From the NCBI GenBank assembly GCA_029262775.1, contig JAJCYR010000056.1, positions 340,676 through 404,675 of the forward strand: 64,000 bases of DNA. The letters are read 5' to 3'. Source of the DNA: Bacteroidota bacterium (lineage in GTDB: Bacteria > Bacteroidota > Rhodothermia > Rhodothermales > UBA10348). Of this stretch, positions 7,650 through 18,278 are shown piece after piece. A program made the translations under genes and the position numbers. The notes below the pieces were generated by a model. It was given only the letters and a program-made list of their open reading frames with translations. It did not search any database and was not told the origin of the DNA. Positions within the stretch are counted from its first letter, which is position 1; each line of letters begins with the position of its first letter.

Positions 7650-10550
7650 TTACGGCAGCTGATCGATAAGGGACACATCGCTTACCCATGTCCGGGCATC
7701 CAACAGATAGGACCACCGCCAGCGCAGATCCAGGTCGATGGTGTGCCCGAGGCGAAATTCCACACCGAATCCCAATCCAACAGAGGCCAGGTCGTCGCTG
7801 AAATCACGGGTATTGTGAAGCCGCTCCGTGAAACCGAACGCGTAGGCGGAGCGCAGGAAGAGGGGCACAATCTGAAAACCGTCATCGACGAAAACAACCG
7901 GCTGCCGCACTTCAGCGCCGAGCATCAGAAAGTCACCGGACGGCACAAACGCGCGCTCCCAGCCCCGTGGCCGAAAACCGGTCAAATTGAATACACCCCC
8001 GACATTCTGGTGCAGAAACCCGGCAGACAGGCGGATTCCGGTATTGAACCGGGAGAGCACGCCCACGTACTGGTCGGCGCGGGCAATCCACCCGCGACGC
8101 TTTGAGAATTTTTCGGCCTCCAGATCAAACTCGCCCACCCAACTGAGCCGCGTACCCGTTCGGGGAAGGCCACCGCGTGCCGTCTGGTGCAGTTTCCAGG
8201 TGTACCGGAATGATGGCGTAAACGCCCAGCGGCTGAACGAGTTGGTTATTTTGTTGAGGTCGTCGTCGAGAAACTGATCTTTTCGCCACGAGAGAGACAG
8301 CGTCGCGAAGAATGACGACCGCGTCACATTGTCCCGGAGTATCCTCGGCAGGGTTACTCCCGCCCGGAATCGAGTCCGGTCGCGGATGCTGCGTCTGGCC
8401 TCCGTCGTCCCCGTTCCCGTCTGCACCAGTGCCGTGACGGTTTCGGGCCTTCGCCCCCACTCCACGATCGGTATCAGATCCCATCCTCCGTAGAGCAGAC
8501 CAATCTCTCCCCACGGACGTCCTTTCTGGATAATGCCCTCCCCCCACCAGGACACGGTCTGGAGCGGATCGGATCCCTGCACCCCTACACCGACACCCAG
8601 GCCGAGTCGGGCATCGTCATCTGCCGAGCGGCTCTCGTCCAGATACGCCGTTGGAAACACCATGCGGGGCAGCAGACGGGGCCACGGGCTGTACGCCCGG
8701 TCTACCGATGTACCGCCCGTACCCGTACCCGTACTCTCCGGCATGACTGGTCCTGACCTCGCCTCGCTGCCGGGTCGCTCTCGCGGCGCGTCCCAGTCCA
8801 GAAGCCATGTGTGGTTAGCCATGTCCCGGTTTTCTTCGGCGTCGGCCGTCAGCGCGAGGGGCTCGACGACGAGGTCAAACCGCTGGTCGCGGTAAATAAT
8901 GTATGCAATCCGCTCGGCACCGGGCGAGACGTCCGGCTCCATGGCGGCATACGGGTCATCGGTTATCCGGTAGAGCTTCTCCGTGCCAACATCCAGGACC
9001 CAAGCCTGCATGATACCACCCACATCGGCCGTAAAGGCCAAATGCGTCCCCGTGGCGTTCCAGGAAGCATCGTACACGCTCGCATCCTGAAAACCAATCC
9101 AGGGTTGGACCGTCTCCGACGGTGTGCGCAGAAAAAGCGCCTGGTGTCCGCGGACATTGGCCACAAATGCCACCGAGTCGGATACCGGGCTCGCGGCAAT
9201 GGACGCGATGCGCATTTCCGGATAGGACACCACCACCTCGTCGTCCCCATCCCGCAACTCCATGATGTCAGACCAGGGGCCGCGCTGCCGGACATACCAG
9301 ATGCGACCGTCCTGGAGCATGACCGGATTGAGCATGTGCGTATCGGGTGCCAATTCTTCCGCCCGCCGCGCTCCCTGCCGCAGGACGTAGCCCCGCGCGT
9401 ATGACGTGATGGGAGAGACAGGGTGGGGATCGTACCGGGAGAAAACCAGATCTCCCGACGGAGTGCGCGCATAACGTATGTCTTCGGTCATCCCCTGAAT
9501 GGACCAGGTCGATGCATCGGTAGACGGCCACGCATACGTCCGGAAACCCGATGGCAGGTTGTAGGCAAAGCTGAATGTGACCACGTGCGTGTCGTCGAGC
9601 CACTTGGGCGTGTGCTGCACGAGACCGTTCCGTCCCGCATGCCAGTACCGGTTGGAGAGCGCCGGATCGGCGTGTCCGTAGGTGCTGTCATACCACACCT
9701 GCATGTCGCGCCTGATTTCGCGAGGCCACTCGCCGGTTGCCAATGCCAGCACACCACCAAAACCGAGTATGGGAATGCGGTGCTGCCAGCGGGCCACGCT
9801 CCGGACGGTCTCCTGTCCCCACCGCTCCATCATGTACCGGGTGAACAGAGAGCCGCCCAAATAAAAACGGTTGAACGGGCGCGTATAGTCCGGTTCTTCG
9901 AGCATCTGGGAGAGTGACCAACCTGTTCCCCGGTCCATCCCCGCGCGCTGCTGCATATTGAAAAACGGGTGGTTCAACCTGCCGGCGCCGGGCGTGAGGG
10001 CGCTTTCGCGGTAGACGGCCAACCCTTCTGCCCATCCGGATGGAATCGCCATATTCAGCGAACGCGCGAAATCAGGAGAAAATGGCCATATGATGCGATT
10101 CAGACCGGTTTTCCAGCGGGCGTCGGCCTGAACGGCATGGACAAGTTCGTGCGCCGTCACAACGTGCGTCCAGCTTTCATGGCGAAGGGAAAGCCCTCGG
10201 CCCATAATGGCGGCCGCTTCTATTTCCGATTTGAACGGCTGCGTTGAGACGTAACCGTTGGCACGGTCATTGAAATTGTTCAGGACGATACTCAGGCGCG
10301 GTGGCGAGCCGTCGCCGATGAGCGCATCGGTTGCCGTAAAGGTAGTCTGCAGTGTGTGGAGCAGCTCCTGCGCCTGCGCCCGGTTTCCTTCCTGGTAAAT
10401 GATTTCCCACGGACCGGCATCGAGCACGCGATAGGTCACGCCGACGGGGCGCTGCAGAATGTCGTAGAGCCTGATGACCTGCGCTTCGAGTCGGGAGGTT
10501 TGGCTTCCAAGAAGAACACACAGGAAGAGCAGTGCGTGGAAGCGTCTCAT
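7650..10550 (-). CDS. Exported gluzincin-like metalloprotease domain + TolB/PD40-like beta-propeller + C-terminal beta-barrel
   Basis: VVTAHELVHAVQ (HExxH) with downstream GWAEGLAVY glutamate; PD40-like repeats (SPVSDSVAFVANV, THLAFTADVGG, SPGAERIAYIIYR); C-terminal strand-rich region. ORF open to 10571. Confidence 0.75.
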   Translation of the reverse strand: MRRFHALLFLCVLLGSQTSRLEAQVIRLYDILQRPVGVTYRVLDAGPWEIIYQEGNRAQAQELLHTLQTTFTATDALIGDGSPPRLSIVLNNFNDRANGYVSTQPFKSEIEAAAIMGRGLSLRHESWTHVVTAHELVHAVQADARWKTGLNRIIWPFSPDFARSLNMAIPSGWAEGLAVYRESALTPGAGRLNHPFFNMQQRAGMDRGTGWSLSQMLEEPDYTRPFNRFYLGGSLFTRYMMERWGQETVRSVARWQHRIPILGFGGVLALATGEWPREIRRDMQVWYDSTYGHADPALSNRYWHAGRNGLVQHTPKWLDDTHVVTFSFAYNLPSGFRTYAWPSTDASTWSIQGMTEDIRYARTPSGDLVFSRYDPHPVSPITSYARGYVLRQGARRAEELAPDTHMLNPVMLQDGRIWYVRQRGPWSDIMELRDGDDEVVVSYPEMRIASIAASPVSDSVAFVANVRGHQALFLRTPSETVQPWIGFQDASVYDASWNATGTHLAFTADVGGIMQAWVLDVGTEKLYRITDDPYAAMEPDVSPGAERIAYIIYRDQRFDLVVEPLALTADAEENRDMANHTWLLDWDAPRERPGSEARSGPVMPESTGTGTGGTSVDRAYSPWPRLLPRMVFPTAYLDESRSADDDARLGLGVGVGVQGSDPLQTVSWWGEGIIQKGRPWGEIGLLYGGWDLIPIVEWGRRPETVTALVQTGTGTTEARRSIRDRTRFRAGVTLPRILRDNVTRSSFFATLSLSWRKDQFLDDDLNKITNSFSRWAFTPSFRYTWKLHQTARGGLPRTGTRLSWVGEFDLEAEKFSKRRGWIARADQYVGVLSRFNTGIRLSAGFLHQNVGGVFNLTGFRPRGWERAFVPSGDFLMLGAEVRQPVVFVDDGFQIVPLFLRSAYAFGFTERLHNTRDFSDDLASVGLGFGVEFRLGHTIDLDLRWRWSYLLDARTWVSDVSLIDQLP

Positions 10551-10601
10551 GCGGCGTTGGGGCTGGGGCACGGGTTGGCGGGATCAGCGCAATATACAGA
10601 G

Positions 10602-10633
10602 TGGCCCCGATTGCCTGTCGGCAATCGGGGCCA
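10602..10633 (-). terminator. Perfect hairpin downstream of tRNA-Ser, candidate terminator
   Basis: 14-bp perfect stem TGGCCCCGATTGCC / GGCAATCGGGGCCA with 4-nt loop, starting 5 nt after the tRNA 3' end; poor U-tract. Confidence 0.6.
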
Positions 10634-10637
10634 TGTG

Positions 10638-10724
10638 CGGAGGGAGAGGGATTCGAACCCTCGGTACCCCAAGGGGCACAACGGTTTTCGAGACCGCCCC
10701 GTTCGACCACTCCGGCATCCCTCC
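10638..10724 (-). tRNA. tRNA-Ser (CGA)
   Basis: GGAGGGA/TCCCTCC acceptor, G73 discriminator, long variable arm, anticodon loop CTCGAAA. Confidence 0.95.
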
Positions 10725-10797
10725 AAGGGTGGAAGCTACTGCCCCGGCGCGTTCCGGGCAAATACCAAAGCGTCAAGTGACCTTGAATATTCCAGGA

Positions 10798-13617
10798 TCA
10801 GCACCCAATCACAGATTCAGCCGCATCGAGGGCCTTCTGCAGGTTTTCCGGCTGCTTGCCTCCGGCCGTCGCGAGGGTGGGACGACCGCCCCCTCCTCCG
10901 CCCACGAGTCCCGATAGCGCACCTACAATCCTGCCAGCCGACAGGCCCTGCGTAACGAGGTCATCGGCTACGGCCGCACACAGGTAGACTTTACCCTCGT
11001 CATCGTCACGACTTCCAAGGACCAGCACGTAGCCCTCGCCGGCCTTGTCCCTGAGAGCTTCCGTGGCCGTGCGGAGCGCATTCATGTCCGCTCCATCGAG
11101 CATCCCCGTTACCAGACGGATACCGCCGGCCACGGTGCGGGCTGACTGCAACAGCTCCATGGAGGCCGTGGCAAGTGCCCGCTCGCGCACCTCCTGAAGT
11201 TCCTTCTCGAGCTCGCGCCATCCGGCCTGTAGCCGCTTCACTTCCTCGTCGACCGGGTGCTGCAACGATTTGAACAGCTGGCGTGTACGCTCGAGTTCGT
11301 CGAGCTGCGCCTGCACCCATTGATAGGCGTCCATCCCGGCCACCGCTTCCACGCGCCGGATTCCCGCCGCGACGCTACCCTCGGATGTGATACGAAACAA
11401 GCCGATTTCGCCGGTTGTGGCCACATGTGTGCCTCCGCAGAGTTCCATGGACCAGTCCGGATCGAACGTAATAATACGTACACGCTCGCCGTACTTCTCC
11501 CCAAAGAGGGCCGTCGCGCCGCGTTCCATGGCCTCTTTCATGGGTACACTGCGCTCTTCTGCGAGGGCGATGTTGCCCTGGATCGCTTCATTCACGCGCG
11601 TTTCGACCGTACGTAGATCTGCATCCGAGACCCGCTCGAAGTGCGAAAAGTCAAAGCGGAGGTGACCGGGTGCAACGAGCGAGCCCTTCTGTTCGACGTG
11701 ACTTCCCAGCACCTCGCGAAGGGCTGCGTGCAGCAGATGCGTAGCCGAGTGGTGTTTGGCCGTGCGGTGCCTCCGCTCCGCGTCTACGCGCGCCGTAACA
11801 CGTCCTGTCAGATTGGCGGGTAGCGCACTGACCATGTGCACAATCTGTCCTCCAATCCGCTGCGTATCGAGCACCTCGATCTCCTGGTCATCAATGACGA
11901 GCGTACCTGTGTCTCCCACCTGTCCCCCGCTTTCGGCATAGAAAGGTGTACGCTCAAGCAGTAGCCGATGCGACATATCGCCCCCTTCTGCACTCGTGAC
12001 CGACTGCACGGCCCGGATGGTGACGTCATCTTCGACAAGGGTATCGTATCCTGTGAAGACGGATGTGGGCCCCTCGCTGAGGCGCGTCCATCCATCGTCG
12101 CCACCGAGATCCACCTTGAAGGACGAGGCGGCGCGCGCGCGCGACTTCTGCGCATCCATGCAGGCCGTGTAACCGTCCATGTCCACTCCAAGCCCCGCCT
12201 CCCGCGCCATGAGGGCCGTCAGGTCAATCGGAAACCCGAAGGTGTCGTGCAGCAGGAAGGCAAACGGGCCGGGAACGAGCCCCGTCGATGCGGTTTCCTC
12301 GAAAAGCGCCAGTCGTTCTCTTTCGGAGGAGATAGTTGGCATGGACTTTTCCAGCAGGTCCTTCACGGTGCGGTCTTCCGGCACCGGATGTCCTTTGGAC
12401 ACCGCCTCGACATGCGGCAGAAGCCTCTCAAACAATTGGATACCGGTACCCAGCGTCTCGAGGAAGCCCCGCTCTTCTGACTGAACCACGCGAACAATGT
12501 AATCCTGCTTTTCCACGAGTTCCGGAAACTGCCCCCCCATCAGCTCCACAACGGTCACGACCACTTCCGAGAGTACGGGTTCGCGGAAGCCGAGCGTCTG
12601 GTAGCCGTAGCGGACAGCCCGGCGCAGAATACGGCGAATAACGTAGGCCCGTCCAGCGTTTCCCGGAATGACACCATCGGCGATGGCGAAGGATATGGTA
12701 CGTGCATGGTCGGCCATGACGCGAAGGGCAGTCCTGATGCGCTCCCCTTCAGGCTGCGGAAATCGGAGCGCATCGTCGTAGCGGTCCAGTCCCTCGATGT
12801 CTGCCCGGGAGGCAATACTGTCCAGGATGGGCAGAAACAGGTCCGTGTCGTAATTGCTCCTCCTGCCCTGGAGAACGGCCACAATCCGCTCAAACCCCAT
12901 TCCTGTATCTACATGTTTGGCCGCCAGTGGGGTGAGCGAGCCGTCTGTTTGGGCATTGTACTGGATGAAAACGAGGTTCCAGATCTCAATCACCTGCGGA
13001 TGGTCGGCGTTGACCAGCGTCATTCCGGGCGTAGTGAGGCGCTCACTGTCCGGGCGCATATCCACATGGATTTCCGAACACGGTCCACAGGGGCCCGTGT
13101 CACCCATCATCCAGAAATTGTCCTTTGATCCGCAGTACAGGATGTGATCGTGGGCAATGGTCGTTTCTTCTCTCCAGCAGGCCGCCGCTTCGTGGTCGGC
13201 CTCCAACCCGAGCGCTTCATCACCCTCATGCACCGACACATACAACCGGTCCCCGTCAAGTCCCCACGTATTGACGAGCAATTCCCACGCCCAACGGATG
13301 GCTTCGCGCTTGAAATAGTCTCCGAAGCTCCAGTTTCCGAGCATCTCGAAAAAGGTGTGGTGATAGGTGTCATACCCCACTTCTTCGAGGTCATTGTGTT
13401 TTCCGGACACGCGCAGGCACTTCTGCGTGTCGACAGCCCGCCGGTACGAGCGTTCGCCCTCGGCAAGAAACACGTCCTTGAACTGGTTCATGCCCGCATT
13501 CGTGAACATGAGTGTTGGATCGCTGCCCGGTACGAGGGAGTCGGACGGGACAATGGTGTGCCCCCTGTTCTCGAAAAAGGTCAGGAATTCGGATCGGATT
13601 TCGGGAGCGGTCTTCAC
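10798..13617 (-). CDS. alaS: Alanine--tRNA ligase
   Basis: MKTAPEIRSEFLTFFENRGHTIVPSDSLVPGSDPTLMFTNAGMNQFKDVFL; HHSATHLLHAAL editing motif; ELCGGTHV. Confidence 0.98.
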   Translation of the reverse strand: MKTAPEIRSEFLTFFENRGHTIVPSDSLVPGSDPTLMFTNAGMNQFKDVFLAEGERSYRRAVDTQKCLRVSGKHNDLEEVGYDTYHHTFFEMLGNWSFGDYFKREAIRWAWELLVNTWGLDGDRLYVSVHEGDEALGLEADHEAAACWREETTIAHDHILYCGSKDNFWMMGDTGPCGPCSEIHVDMRPDSERLTTPGMTLVNADHPQVIEIWNLVFIQYNAQTDGSLTPLAAKHVDTGMGFERIVAVLQGRRSNYDTDLFLPILDSIASRADIEGLDRYDDALRFPQPEGERIRTALRVMADHARTISFAIADGVIPGNAGRAYVIRRILRRAVRYGYQTLGFREPVLSEVVVTVVELMGGQFPELVEKQDYIVRVVQSEERGFLETLGTGIQLFERLLPHVEAVSKGHPVPEDRTVKDLLEKSMPTISSERERLALFEETASTGLVPGPFAFLLHDTFGFPIDLTALMAREAGLGVDMDGYTACMDAQKSRARAASSFKVDLGGDDGWTRLSEGPTSVFTGYDTLVEDDVTIRAVQSVTSAEGGDMSHRLLLERTPFYAESGGQVGDTGTLVIDDQEIEVLDTQRIGGQIVHMVSALPANLTGRVTARVDAERRHRTAKHHSATHLLHAALREVLGSHVEQKGSLVAPGHLRFDFSHFERVSDADLRTVETRVNEAIQGNIALAEERSVPMKEAMERGATALFGEKYGERVRIITFDPDWSMELCGGTHVATTGEIGLFRITSEGSVAAGIRRVEAVAGMDAYQWVQAQLDELERTRQLFKSLQHPVDEEVKRLQAGWRELEKELQEVRERALATASMELLQSARTVAGGIRLVTGMLDGADMNALRTATEALRDKAGEGYVLVLGSRDDDEGKVYLCAAVADDLVTQGLSAGRIVGALSGLVGGGGGGRPTLATAGGKQPENLQKALDAAESVIGC

Positions 13618-15641
13618 GTACGATCGGATTGGATGGAAGGGTCGGAATATACGGAGAGCATCCAGTTTTTCAGCGCGTCCACATGCTGGATGGGGGCGTG
13701 ACAGACCGTTCCTGTACAGATCTGTACATGGGCAGAGGAAGGAACAGATTCGGGTACGTATGGAGCACGACCACCCATCGAGCCCGTGATCAGAAACAGA
13801 TTCGGTGCGAAAAGGCGTTTTGCGGCCGTTGAAAGGACGTCTCCGTCGGCTGCCTGTACGGTCATTTCACCGCGGGGAGCCAGGTTTTCGAGCAGAACGG
13901 CACCGGTTCCGGTACATGCAAGCGGATACGCCTCGGCCGCCGATACCATCAGCGAACGCAGCCCCTGTGCCACCTCCTGCCAGCCGTCATCCCGGTACAT
14001 CCGGTCCAGGATCTCCATGCACCGTAACAGTACAGACGCCCCGGACGCATACGCTTCGTCATGGTAACGCGTCATGCGAAGGGGTACATCCGTTTCCGCA
14101 GACACATACCAATCGCCCGTTATCGGGTCATGCAGCTGCTCGCGCGCTTCATACAGCAGTCTGCGAGCCCGATCCAGATCATCCGCCTGACCGGAAATTT
14201 CTGACAGGTGGATGTAGCCCTCAGCCAGAAACGCATAGTCATCGAGCTGACCGGCAAAACGGGTGGATCCATCAAATGACGAGCGCTTGAGTGTACCCGA
14301 TTCCATGAAGGTGGCCCACGCCGCCTTCCCGAGACGAATGGCGGCATCGAACGCTTTGCTGCTACCGGTATACCGGGCGGCAGCTGCCAGAGCCGAGAGC
14401 GTCAGCCCGTTCCAATCGGCCAGCCGTTTGGTGTCGCACAGCGGTGGCACCCGCTGGCGGCGCGCCGTTTGCAACTGGGCCAATTCATCCACGACGCCGG
14501 AAATAAGCGATGGATCTTTGGCGCACAACACGTTACGCCCGGACTGGCGGTGTGTGGCCTCATCCAGGAAGTTGCCCTCCCGGTCCACGTCAAAGGCCGC
14601 GTGCAGGCGCTCGCGCCCACTTTCACCCAGCACACGACCCAGTTCTTCCCACGTCCACGTATAATACCGCCCCTCTTCCCCCTCACTGTCCGCGTCCCAG
14701 GCGGCATGGTACAGGTAATCCTCCGCGCGAAAATCCCGTTCCAACGCATCAACCAGTTCGTTCGCCGTCTCGCCGAAAAGCGGGTTGCCCGTGGCAGCGA
14801 ACGCCTCCGCGTAGGTCCGCAGTGCCCACGCCTGGTCATAGAGCATTTTCTCGAAGTGTGGCAAGCGCCAACGCCTGTCTGTGCTGTAGCGGTGAAATCC
14901 GCCGCCGACATGGTCCCATATGCCGCCCGCTCTCATGGCTGCCAGCGAGGTAGCAGCTATGGCCTGGCCGTTTTGATCGGTTCGGAGCAAAAATACCAGA
15001 TGGTGCCAGGACGGAAATTTCGGGGCGGTCCCAAAGCCTCCATGCTTCTCGTCAAACGCCTCGGGAAGCGCCTCGTGCATACCTCTGACCGCGCTTGCAG
15101 AGCGGTCTGCACCCAGCGTGTCGGCACTCCCACTCGTCAGGCGCGTCCCCTCGAGCGCCCGATGAAGCTGGTCCGTGGCCTCCTCCACGTGCGACCGGCG
15201 CTCCTTCCACACGTGGGCCACGCGTTGCAACAGTTCTATCAGCCCCGCCTGTCGAGGCGTAGAATCGCGTGGAAGGTAGGTTGCCACGTAGAACGGCCTC
15301 CCGTCGGGAAGAGCAATCACGGTCAATGGCCAGCCGCCCTGTCTTCCACTCGCCTGACAGGCCGTCATGTAGAACTGGTCCACATCGGGACGTTCTTCCC
15401 GGTCAATCTTGACGGGTACGAAGTACGTGTTCAGGAGCTCCGCCACGCGTTCGTCTTCGAACGACTCATGCGCCATGACATGGCACCAGTGACAGGTGGC
15501 ATAGCCGACCGACAGAAACAGTGGACGGTCCGTCCGGCGCGCAAGCTCATGCGTGTCTCTCGCCCACTGTTGCCAGGCGACGGGTTGATTCGCATGTTGG
15601 TGCAGGTACGGGCTTCCGGACCCGGCGAGCGTGTTCTTCAT
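13614..15641 (-). CDS. Thioredoxin domain-containing protein, DUF255 / YyaL (SPATA20-like) family
   Basis: KNTLAGSGSPYLHQHANQPVAWQQWARDT...GYATCHWCHVMAHESFEDERVAELLN; start MKNTLAG at 15641; 4-nt overlap with alaS. Confidence 0.93.
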   Translation of the reverse strand: MKNTLAGSGSPYLHQHANQPVAWQQWARDTHELARRTDRPLFLSVGYATCHWCHVMAHESFEDERVAELLNTYFVPVKIDREERPDVDQFYMTACQASGRQGGWPLTVIALPDGRPFYVATYLPRDSTPRQAGLIELLQRVAHVWKERRSHVEEATDQLHRALEGTRLTSGSADTLGADRSASAVRGMHEALPEAFDEKHGGFGTAPKFPSWHHLVFLLRTDQNGQAIAATSLAAMRAGGIWDHVGGGFHRYSTDRRWRLPHFEKMLYDQAWALRTYAEAFAATGNPLFGETANELVDALERDFRAEDYLYHAAWDADSEGEEGRYYTWTWEELGRVLGESGRERLHAAFDVDREGNFLDEATHRQSGRNVLCAKDPSLISGVVDELAQLQTARRQRVPPLCDTKRLADWNGLTLSALAAAARYTGSSKAFDAAIRLGKAAWATFMESGTLKRSSFDGSTRFAGQLDDYAFLAEGYIHLSEISGQADDLDRARRLLYEAREQLHDPITGDWYVSAETDVPLRMTRYHDEAYASGASVLLRCMEILDRMYRDDGWQEVAQGLRSLMVSAAEAYPLACTGTGAVLLENLAPRGEMTVQAADGDVLSTAAKRLFAPNLFLITGSMGGRAPYVPESVPSSAHVQICTGTVCHAPIQHVDALKNWMLSVYSDPSIQSDRT

Positions 15642-15699
15642 ACTGGCAGTGTCTGCCCCATCACATCCATGATTGCTGTCGTGCTGTACGGACAGCTCT

Positions 15700-18261
15700 T
15701 CAGTACGCCGATTGGAACAGGATGGCATTCAGGAAAAGGCGTTGGGAACCAAGCCAGTAGGCCCGGAAGTTGACGCGGTTCATAAAGGCCACGACACGGC
15801 CACTTCCCTGGCGCTCGACAACGAGTGTGGCTGCGCCTGGCGTGTCGGCGAGACGCTCCTCTGAAATGTAGCCACTCAGCAGGGCGCTTGGACCGTAGGC
15901 GCCAATGAGGGTACCCGGGCTACCGGTAGATTCGAAGAACTCCGAGTTGTTGTGGAATACCGGCAGATGGCCTCCGATACCGAAAGACAACGGATGCGTT
16001 TCGTCCAATTCCGACAGGAAAATCGTACCGCCCACCGCCTGGGCTCCCCGGGCGTCGGACACCATGGACCACGGCTGCCCGGTAGCCAGGGAGTCGAGGT
16101 CGAGTGAGCGTTCCTCCACCGCCAGAAGCTGATTGTCGACAGCCCATGAGGTAGCGCCTGCCATCACGAGCAGGCGTCCCCCACGCTGGACCCATCCGGT
16201 CAGCGCCTCCGTGGTATTGACAGGCGGACGCCCACCGGGGACAATGATAACAGAGTATCTGGACAGGTCCGCTCGCGCCGCAACAGACGGCTCAACGAGT
16301 GAAACCGGGATGTGAAACCGCTCGGAGAGGGCGTGCCAGGCTTCACCCGCCTGCAGGGAGCTGACACCCGGACCCGCCAGTACGGCAACCGAGGGCTTGG
16401 ACAGATGCACAGCGCTCGGCCCGCCCAGATCGGGGCCCTCCGATGCAAGCCCTGTGGCAACTCCATGAAAAACGACTCCCCATGTGCGTGCAAGCCGTTC
16501 AACGGCCTCATGAACCTCATCGCTCGGGAGCGCACCATCGCGCCGTGACGTGGGAATATATACAGAGCCTGCCGGAAACGTCACCGTTTCGCTACCATCA
16601 TGGACACGCACGTCTTTCAGTGTAACCCGCGGCGTGACCCCCATGTCCATTAGCGCATACAGGGCGGCCGGAGCAAAGAACTCGTCCCAGAGCAGCATAT
16701 AACCGGCCCCTGCGCGTGGACGTTGGACCTCCCCGCCGCGCCGTGCGTCTCCCGCAAAGGGAGCCCCGAGGACGTCCAGATCCAGGCGCCCCACCATGTG
16801 CACCGGCGTATTGAACGCGTAGGGCAGTGTCCAGGTGCTCACGTCATAGAACAGGCTGTCTTCGTAGGTAAGCGTTTCTTCCGTAGCCGCCTTGAGCAAC
16901 CGGTACTGACTCTGGCGCAGCGGAACGACAAGTGCCTCACCGGGCTGGTAGTCCGTGCCAGCGGCTTTGAGACTCCGGGTCAGATCGTAGACCTCAATCC
17001 GGTGGCGGCGCAGCACGTCCGCAAAGAGCATGGCACGGGTTCCGTCGTGACGAAGGTCTATCAGCATGGCCTGGTCCGTATCCCGTGCAGCGCTCCGGAG
17101 GGCTTCCTCGTAAAAATCGCGCTGTAGTTCATGCAGGGGGACGCGCAGATCGACGGCTGCCGCCAGGGTCGAGAGTGATGTCATGAACTGGTTGCGCACC
17201 GTGAATGCGTAGTGCAGCGTTCCATCTACCACCTCGCTCTCGAGCGCCCGGGACGAACCCTGTTCAAACAGGATGCCTACCGAACCATTCACATCCGGAA
17301 AGGCAGACCCCTTGCCATAGTAATAGTCGTCGAACGACTCGCGGGAGTAGTAGGTCGATCCTATGCTGTCCAGGTAGCGCGCATGATAGGTCGCGATTTC
17401 GGCCGTCAGTTCCTGATTCCGGTCTGGCGTATTGGGGTTTACACGGGATGGGATACCCGGTTGAAAGAAAAACGTACTGTTGCCCCCCATTTCATGATGG
17501 TCCGTCACCACGTTGGGTCGCCACTCATGGTAGAGCCCCATCCGTCCCTGCGATTCCGGATGCTGCATGACGAGCCAGTCGCGGTTGAGGTCGAACCAGT
17601 AGTGGTTCGCTCGCCCTCCTGGCCACGGCTCGTTGTGCTCGCGATCGGCCGGATCGGTGCTGTGCGCACCTCCTCGGTTTCGGTTCACCCAATCGGCGAA
17701 TCGGTCCCGACCATCCGGGTTCAGCATGGGATCGAGCAGGACGACCGCATTTCGAAGGGCCTCTTCTATTTCCAGGCCCTGTCCCGCGGCCAGGTGGTAG
17801 AGGTAAACCAAGGCCGCATCGCTCCCCGAAGCCTCATTGCCGTGAACACTGTAGCCCTGATAGACCACCGCCGGCATGGACTCCAACTCCTCCTGTGTCA
17901 CTGAGGCGGGGTCGTCTGCCAGGCGCTGGTGCTGCGTACGAATCTGGTCCAGACGGACATGGTTTTCAGGCGCGGTCACAATGGCATGGACAAGCGCGCG
18001 GTTTTCATGGGAACGAGCGTGCTCGCGGACTATGACGCGATCGCTCGCCTCGGCTACTGCGCGCACATAAGCTTCGATTTCATGGGGAGTCGTATGCCGC
18101 GTTCCAATCATGAAGCCGAGCACCTCTTCAGGCGTCGGTATGGCAGCGTCGTACGACACGACGCCCATCGCGGGTGTGTCAATGGCAAGCGGGACCGTCT
18201 GGCCAGCGGCCATCGCTGTCCCCAGGAAGAAAAAGGCAGCGCAGAGATACAGAACTTTCAT
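15700..18261 (-). CDS. M14 family zinc carboxypeptidase, exported
   Basis: Signal peptide; YSVHGNEASGSDAALVYLYHLAAGQ, LLDPMLNPDGRDRF, VVTDHHEMGGNSTFFF. Confidence 0.9.
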   Translation of the reverse strand: MKVLYLCAAFFFLGTAMAAGQTVPLAIDTPAMGVVSYDAAIPTPEEVLGFMIGTRHTTPHEIEAYVRAVAEASDRVIVREHARSHENRALVHAIVTAPENHVRLDQIRTQHQRLADDPASVTQEELESMPAVVYQGYSVHGNEASGSDAALVYLYHLAAGQGLEIEEALRNAVVLLDPMLNPDGRDRFADWVNRNRGGAHSTDPADREHNEPWPGGRANHYWFDLNRDWLVMQHPESQGRMGLYHEWRPNVVTDHHEMGGNSTFFFQPGIPSRVNPNTPDRNQELTAEIATYHARYLDSIGSTYYSRESFDDYYYGKGSAFPDVNGSVGILFEQGSSRALESEVVDGTLHYAFTVRNQFMTSLSTLAAAVDLRVPLHELQRDFYEEALRSAARDTDQAMLIDLRHDGTRAMLFADVLRRHRIEVYDLTRSLKAAGTDYQPGEALVVPLRQSQYRLLKAATEETLTYEDSLFYDVSTWTLPYAFNTPVHMVGRLDLDVLGAPFAGDARRGGEVQRPRAGAGYMLLWDEFFAPAALYALMDMGVTPRVTLKDVRVHDGSETVTFPAGSVYIPTSRRDGALPSDEVHEAVERLARTWGVVFHGVATGLASEGPDLGGPSAVHLSKPSVAVLAGPGVSSLQAGEAWHALSERFHIPVSLVEPSVAARADLSRYSVIIVPGGRPPVNTTEALTGWVQRGGRLLVMAGATSWAVDNQLLAVEERSLDLDSLATGQPWSMVSDARGAQAVGGTIFLSELDETHPLSFGIGGHLPVFHNNSEFFESTGSPGTLIGAYGPSALLSGYISEERLADTPGAATLVVERQGSGRVVAFMNRVNFRAYWLGSQRLFLNAILFQSAY

Positions 18262-18278
18262 ATTTATGGAGATTACAG

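Noticed and set aside
10474-10917. Plus-strand ORFs containing GEGFEPSVPQGAQRFSRPPRSTTPAS / GGRGIRTLGTPRGTTVFETAPFDHSG
   Set aside because: Antisense translation of tRNA-Ser.
14469-15773. 434-aa plus-strand ORF
   Set aside because: Lies antisense within the well-supported DUF255 gene; GC-rich shadow ORF with no recognisable domain.
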